The position numbers and the translations under genes are program-made. From a virus, in IMG/VR virus record IMGVR_UViG_3300037264_004953, positions 1-27,669 of that record: a stretch of 27,669 bases of DNA; one strand, written 5' to 3'. Shown piece by piece: positions 24,667 to 27,669 of this stretch. The notes beneath the pieces are model-generated. The model was not told the DNA's origin. It did no database searches and saw nothing but the letters and a program-made list of their open reading frames with translations. Positions within the stretch are counted from its first letter, which is position 1. The number at the start of each line of letters is the position of its first letter.

Positions 24667-24879
24667 TCACTCCAAGTCACGAGGTGCGCCGTTCAGTGGG
24701 TAGGACTGCGGCAGCGGGTCGTGGTCGTGGCTGTATACGCGGTTATCCACGTAGACAAGCTCGATACCGGGCGGCGCGTCGTCGTGGCATGGTTGCCGCG
24801 GCGCGGCCGGTTGCGGTGGTGGTGGCTGGGAAGCGCAGGCCGTAGCCAGCGCTGCGATTGCGATGATGATTAGTTTCAT
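24667..24879 (-). CDS. Small proline-rich lipoprotein (70 aa)
   Basis: The ATG overlaps the preceding stop (ATGA). The N-terminus MKLIIIAIAALATACAS is a short type II signal with a lipobox-like LATAC, giving a lipidated Cys15 (the -3 residue is Ala rather than Leu, slightly off consensus). A PPPPQPAAPRQP segment follows, then a hydrophilic tail with several His and Asp. It would sit on the outer face of the inner membrane or in the outer membrane. Small proline-rich lipoproteins in phages are often Rz1-type spanins, but there is no Rz-like partner next to it, so surface exclusion is an alternative role. Confidence 0.65.
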   Translation of the reverse strand: MKLIIIAIAALATACASQPPPPQPAAPRQPCHDDAPPGIELVYVDNRVYSHDHDPLPQSYPLNGAPRDLE

Positions 24880-25091
24880 GGTCTTCGCAGCCTAACCAGC
24901 GCGTCGGCACGCCGCAAGGGGCAAAAGACGGGCGGCGTTCGGTCGATACCGACCATGAGCCACAGGTCCTTACCCGTGCCATCGGGATGATTGCAGTAGG
25001 AATCGTCATAGTTCTGATGGTAGAACGGGCACACCCGGTGCTCACACCCATCTACCTCATGCACCACAACGGCCTGCTTAGTCCACGTCAT
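24876..25091 (-). CDS. Small Cys/His-rich, probably zinc-binding phage protein (71 aa)
   Basis: The ATG at 25091 overlaps the upstream stop as ATGA and follows a GGGGGCGAGGG tract. Cysteines and histidines are placed as C16, H18, C21, CPF, H25, C33-NHP and C57-PLR. The order CPF, then YCNHP, then a short strand and PPVFCPLR is a recurring pattern in small phage proteins of unknown function and implies one metal site. It is encoded between two other small genes in the operon led by the amidoligase. Confidence 0.66.
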   Translation of the reverse strand: MTWTKQAVVVHEVDGCEHRVCPFYHQNYDDSYCNHPDGTGKDLWLMVGIDRTPPVFCPLRRADALVRLRRP

Positions 25092-25324
25092 CCCTCGCCC
25101 CCCATTTCGCACTCATACCAGACACTTCCGTCATAGTCCTGTGACCAGACCATGCCGTCGGTATCCTCTACAGATACCGACACTGGCACACTGGACACTG
25201 GGCCGGATGGCACGCTTCGCAGCGTGACCGGCGCATCATCGCAGATTGCATCGATAGCGCCGTCAATCTCCGCCAAGAGAACGCGGCGCAAGCGGCCTAG
25301 AGCACGTCGAGCTATGATTGACAT
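25088..25324 (-). CDS. Unknown small protein (78 aa)
   Basis: It starts 18 bp after the glutamine amidotransferase stop. The N-terminus is a basic amphipathic helix (MSIIARRALGRLRRVLLAEI). The middle is a Ser/Val/Pro-rich strand segment (VPVSVSVEDTDG) and the end is acidic with aromatics (MVWSQDYDGSVWYECE). No family recognised. Linked to the next gene by ATGA. It contains a stray TTGCGCCGC sequence in its coding region, which I do not count as a promoter. Confidence 0.55.
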   Translation of the reverse strand: MSIIARRALGRLRRVLLAEIDGAIDAICDDAPVTLRSVPSGPVSSVPVSVSVEDTDGMVWSQDYDGSVWYECEMGGEG

Positions 25325-25342
25325 ACGACCACCGTAACCACG

Positions 25343-26068
25343 TCAACCGACCTTGCAATCCCAGTGCTCACTATCCCATGCCCATTGGTGCCTTTCCCCG
25401 GTTCCGATTGCCAGCTTGTCTGATGTCGAGAATAGACCATCGGACCTCACATCGTAGACCACGTGCTGCTCGGTGCGGTAGGACTTGTGCCGCACGCCCG
25501 CCGCTCTCATAGCAGCGTCTAGGTGCTGGCGCTCTGAGGACCACACGACACCGCGCGGCGTGCGCCCCTGGTCCCCCAGTATGGCAGCTACAGCAAGCTC
25601 GCCATTGCCTATGTTGCACAGCTTGACCGCGTCTAGGTCACCGTCAGCGACCCACGATACCGCCCCGTTTCCTGACAGGTCGTCCAAGCCGCGACCGTAC
25701 GCAACGCGCATGGCTATCAGCTGGCTATCCACCGCGACCTGCTCATACATCCCAGGGAACATGACACAGCCATTGTGCGACAGTAGCGTGTCCAAGTAGC
25801 GGAAGGGATGGGCGTTGCCTACCGTAACCGCGCCATGGGTAGCGAATCGAGTATGGGCCATGACCGTCTTACGCCTCGACAGTGACCGCCAAACGCGGTC
25901 GATGTCGCCAAGTCCGCGTTGCCGTGTCCAGCCCCCGCCGTCGCTACGCGGATGGGCGTAGCCCCAGGAATCGCCGCCGCGAGTGTCATTCAGTGGCGCC
26001 AGCCAGCGCGAAAGCGTGCGTCGCTCGTGGTTTCTCAGGTCACCAATCCAGCCGAATAGACCGCACAT
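25343..26068 (-). CDS. Class II glutamine amidotransferase (Ntn hydrolase, 241 aa)
   Basis: The start MCGLFGWIG exposes Cys2 as the N-terminal nucleophile after Met removal, the hallmark of class II glutamine amidotransferases, which release ammonia from glutamine. HTRFATHG and LSHNGCV match the conserved regions that shape the active site. The chain is a single domain with no synthase domain fused. It begins at the TAATG junction with the amidoligase gene, so the two are translated together, and the amidoligase is the likely acceptor of the ammonia, or the pair works on the same amide. Such pairs in phages and bacteria were predicted by genome comparison to modify peptides or cell wall. No substrate can be read from sequence. 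Confidence 0.87.
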   Translation of the reverse strand: MCGLFGWIGDLRNHERRTLSRWLAPLNDTRGGDSWGYAHPRSDGGGWTRQRGLGDIDRVWRSLSRRKTVMAHTRFATHGAVTVGNAHPFRYLDTLLSHNGCVMFPGMYEQVAVDSQLIAMRVAYGRGLDDLSGNGAVSWVADGDLDAVKLCNIGNGELAVAAILGDQGRTPRGVVWSSERQHLDAAMRAAGVRHKSYRTEQHVVYDVRSDGLFSTSDKLAIGTGERHQWAWDSEHWDCKVG

Positions 26069-27198
26069 TATGCTACCCTCAGGTTGTATTGACGGAACCG
26101 GTCGAATCTCAGCACGCGTTGCCTCACGTAGCGCGCCGTCTCTCGGGACACGAGAAGCGGGCTCAGGAACCCGTCCAGGGTATCCTGCGCCCCGGCCATG
26201 TCCGTGTCAATGATGCGAGTAAGAAGGTCGACCCAATACAGAATCTTGGGCGCGCTGACGGTGCCACTGTGGAGCCTGACCTCTAAGGTATTGTGCTCTT
26301 CCACCGATGAGGCGTTAACCGCGTAATAGCGCAGACCGAGCCGCGGCTCTTCGGGTGGCCATTCGCAAAACTCGTTGCCGACGCGGGAGACTGGCACCAT
26401 AGAAAACAGCCACGGCATTGCCGCGTAGAGTCTACGATAGCAGGTGCGCCAGTCACGGCGTCGCATGTCTAGGTGGACGTGTAGTCCGCAGGTTGTGTTG
26501 ACCACGCCGTCAGCGTCGGCAATGGCTTCGCACGTTCGACGCACCACGCGCTCAACATCGGACTGTCTTGCGCATATGCGTAGCTCGACTGGGGTATGGT
26601 CTTCTCCGAAGGAGAGGCTACCATCTTCGCCAACGGTTACGCGCGTGCACAGCTTGCGCGATTCCAGGCCGCTAATAAGCATGCTGGGCGACTCTACGCC
26701 ACACTCTATCTCGATGCCGACGTGGTGCTCGGGACCGATGGGGCCAAGGTCGCGCCGCAGTAGTATCTGGCGCCAGTGCGAGGGTCGCGATGCGAAGCTA
26801 AAGCCGTAGCGGCTAGGCCCCGTATCGTCGTCTAGGCGACGTCGCAGGGACCGGCCGCGGGCCACGTCCCGCCGTACCTCGTGCACCGCGGTCAGTGATG
26901 CTCGCCACGCCGGTGTGGACAGGGTAAAGCTAACCCTGCGCTCAATGCCGCTGATATGACGCGCGGTAACGGTGCCTACGCCTACGCTGCTGCTCCTGTT
27001 GGACCGGATTACGCGGATGCGGTCGGCATACCAGCAGCCCTGTGGATTGCCAGACTGGCATGTACTACACTTCTGGTGCACGGAGCGGTAGTATACCAGG
27101 TCGGCGTTCAGGGTGGCTAGCGAGCCGCTCTCGTGCTCTACCCGAATTGAGGATATGTCGGATAGCCTACCCCTGAGCCGTTTCGTCTTTGCTTTCAT
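26068..27198 (-). CDS. Amidoligase (GS-like COOH-NH2 ligase, 376 aa)
   Basis: The C-terminal two thirds match the amidoligase_2 pattern: HVGIEIECGVE at about residues 159-169, EDGS at 191, VELRI at 204-208, CGLHVHLD at 237-244 and TLEVRLHSGT at 304-313, supplying the acidic and His metal and ATP ligands of the glutamine-synthetase fold. The enzyme is expected to form amide bonds between a carboxylate and an amine. About 155 N-terminal residues precede it, with CSTC (44-47) and C55 that could bind a metal; I recognise no domain there. The ATG at 27198 is preferred over a TTG at 27222 because it lies 26 bases after the conserved TTGCGCCGC. The gene joins the amidotransferase by TAATG. Confidence 0.83.
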   Translation of the reverse strand: MKAKTKRLRGRLSDISSIRVEHESGSLATLNADLVYYRSVHQKCSTCQSGNPQGCWYADRIRVIRSNRSSSVGVGTVTARHISGIERRVSFTLSTPAWRASLTAVHEVRRDVARGRSLRRRLDDDTGPSRYGFSFASRPSHWRQILLRRDLGPIGPEHHVGIEIECGVESPSMLISGLESRKLCTRVTVGEDGSLSFGEDHTPVELRICARQSDVERVVRRTCEAIADADGVVNTTCGLHVHLDMRRRDWRTCYRRLYAAMPWLFSMVPVSRVGNEFCEWPPEEPRLGLRYYAVNASSVEEHNTLEVRLHSGTVSAPKILYWVDLLTRIIDTDMAGAQDTLDGFLSPLLVSRETARYVRQRVLRFDRFRQYNLRVA

Positions 27199-27204
27199 AC
27201 CAAC

Positions 27205-27233
27205 ACAATGTGACCGCCCCAAGCGCGGCGCAA
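27205..27233 (-). promoter_or_regulatory. Promoter-like element of amidoligase operon, leaderless type (TTGCGC - 17 nt - CATTGT)
   Basis: TTGCGC (27233-27228) and CATTGT (27210-27205) are 17 bases apart. The -10 keeps the key A and final T but is otherwise weak. Six bases separate it from the ATG at 27198. CCACTTGCGCCGC upstream is identical to the plus-strand copy at 27305-27317. Confidence 0.5.
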
Positions 27234-27317
27234 GTGGCCCACGGCAGAAAAGTTGCGCCGCTTTTCGCGCGTAGCAACGGCCATGCCGGAGAAAAACGAC
27301 CAGACCACTTGCGCCGC
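27225..27317. repeat. Three copies of GCGGCGCAA in the divergent intergenic region
   Basis: The copies are 27225-27233 (plus orientation), 27253-27261 (reverse) and 27305-27317 (reverse, as CCACTTGCGCCGC). The outer two share 13 bases and point away from each other towards the two divergent genes; the middle copy may be a second site for a regulator. Confidence 0.65.
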
Positions 27318-27337
27318 TCGGTTGCAGTGCCGATTTT
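27309..27337 (+). promoter_or_regulatory. Rightward promoter-like element (TTGCGC - 17 nt - GATTTT)
   Basis: The -35 is at 27309-27314 and the -10 at 27332-27337. Eight bases remain to the ATG at 27346. The following TTGTGTT...TATGA is shared with the leftward start region, supporting both starts. Confidence 0.48.
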
Positions 27338-27345
27338 GTGTTTCT

Positions 27346-27609
27346 ATGAGCAAACGAATTACAGCGGACCGAGCCGGCGTGTGGGTTTCCGCCCGGTACG
27401 GTCCTAGCAAGCTGCGCGCTGGTCTGGCCGACGCGCTACTGGTCTACACCGGCACCGAGCACAATGGTCTCATCCGAGCATTGCGCGGCACACCACCGCT
27501 GGACGGATGGGACGTAGCTGAGGCCCTGGCCGTTCTGAACAGTCTGTGTGCCAACGGCGTCACCGTTGCCATCGATGTCAGCGGTCTGGTCTGTGAGGCT
27601 GCGCCATGA
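27346..27609 (+). CDS. Unknown small protein of the divergent operon (87 aa)
   Basis: The frame is open back to a TTG at 27253 and has another ATG at 27283, but the ATG at 27346 is placed after the promoter-like element just as in the divergent gene, so I choose it. The product MSKRITADRAGVWVSARYG then has a helical part (PSKLRAGLADALL, WDVAEALAVLNSL) and a final strand VTVAIDVSGLVC. It is soluble and no family is recognised. It is the first gene of the rightward operon and overlaps the next start (ATGA). An early or regulatory role is only a guess from position. Confidence 0.55.
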   Translation: MSKRITADRAGVWVSARYGPSKLRAGLADALLVYTGTEHNGLIRALRGTPPLDGWDVAEALAVLNSLCANGVTVAIDVSGLVCEAAP

Positions 27610-27669
27610 CCCGCAGACAATACGAGTCTATCGAACGGCAGCGCGCACGCAACAGACTGCGCCACGTGG
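27606..27669 (+). CDS. Start of an unknown basic protein, cut by window end
   Basis: The ATG overlaps the preceding stop as ATGA and is preceded by TGAGG at a usable distance. Only 21 residues are visible (MTRRQYESIERQRARNRLRHV), Arg-rich and helical. Nothing more can be said. Confidence 0.5.
   Translation, partial: MTRRQYESIERQRARNRLRHV

Noticed and set aside
25283-25291. GCGGCGCAA core inside the 78-aa gene
   Set aside because: It lies in coding sequence (Leu-Arg-Arg codons) and the hexamer 17 bases on lacks the final T, so not counted as a promoter.

Overview
The window is one continuous piece of a tailed-phage (Caudoviricetes) genome, or of a prophage, from a GC-rich bacterial host. The host cannot be named from the sequence. 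The virion genes fit a short-tailed, podovirus-like phage: terminase, a large portal, a scaffold, an HK97-type capsid protein, a head-tail connector, one very large nozzle-like tail protein and three large coiled-coil or glycine-rich ejection-type proteins. No tape-measure, tail-tube or sheath gene is visible.

Almost everything reads right to left (minus strand). From right to left: (a) 27.7-27.35 kb, two small plus-strand genes that start a divergent rightward operon. (b) 27.2-24.7 kb, an early or accessory operon: a GS-like amidoligase (COOH-NH2 ligase), a class II glutamine amidotransferase, two small genes and a small proline-rich lipoprotein. (c) 24.6-23.2 kb, a DUF932/TIGR03299 phage-plasmid protein and a 70-residue orphan. 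(d) 23.2-22.44 kb, about 750 bp without a credible gene but dense in perfect hairpins. (e) a tRNA-Gly-like gene. (f) 22.36-20.2 kb, putative small terminase, a zinc-ribbon miniprotein and large terminase. (g) 20.2-18.17 kb, four small overlapping unknown genes and an RNA ligase. (h) a degenerate tRNA-like element. (i) 18.04 kb to the left edge, the virion operon.

Most gene junctions in the minus-strand operons are stop/start overlaps (TAATG, ATGA, GTGA, TTGA), so translation is probably coupled over long distances. Several starts are GTG or TTG and were chosen because they make such overlaps.

The main points for a second look are these. The amidoligase and glutamine amidotransferase pair looks like a small peptide- or cell-wall-modifying system. 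Three genes share a promoter (TTGCGC, 17 nt, nATnnT) placed only 6-8 nt before the ATG, which predicts leaderless mRNAs. An RNA ligase lies next to a broken tRNA-like fold, and the tRNA-Gly in the same transcription direction has a non-canonical anticodon loop. An ejection-type protein carries an internal peptidase S74 (intramolecular chaperone) module with two Ser-Asp...Lys motifs. The hairpin-rich non-coding block before the terminase genes could be a control, origin or packaging region.
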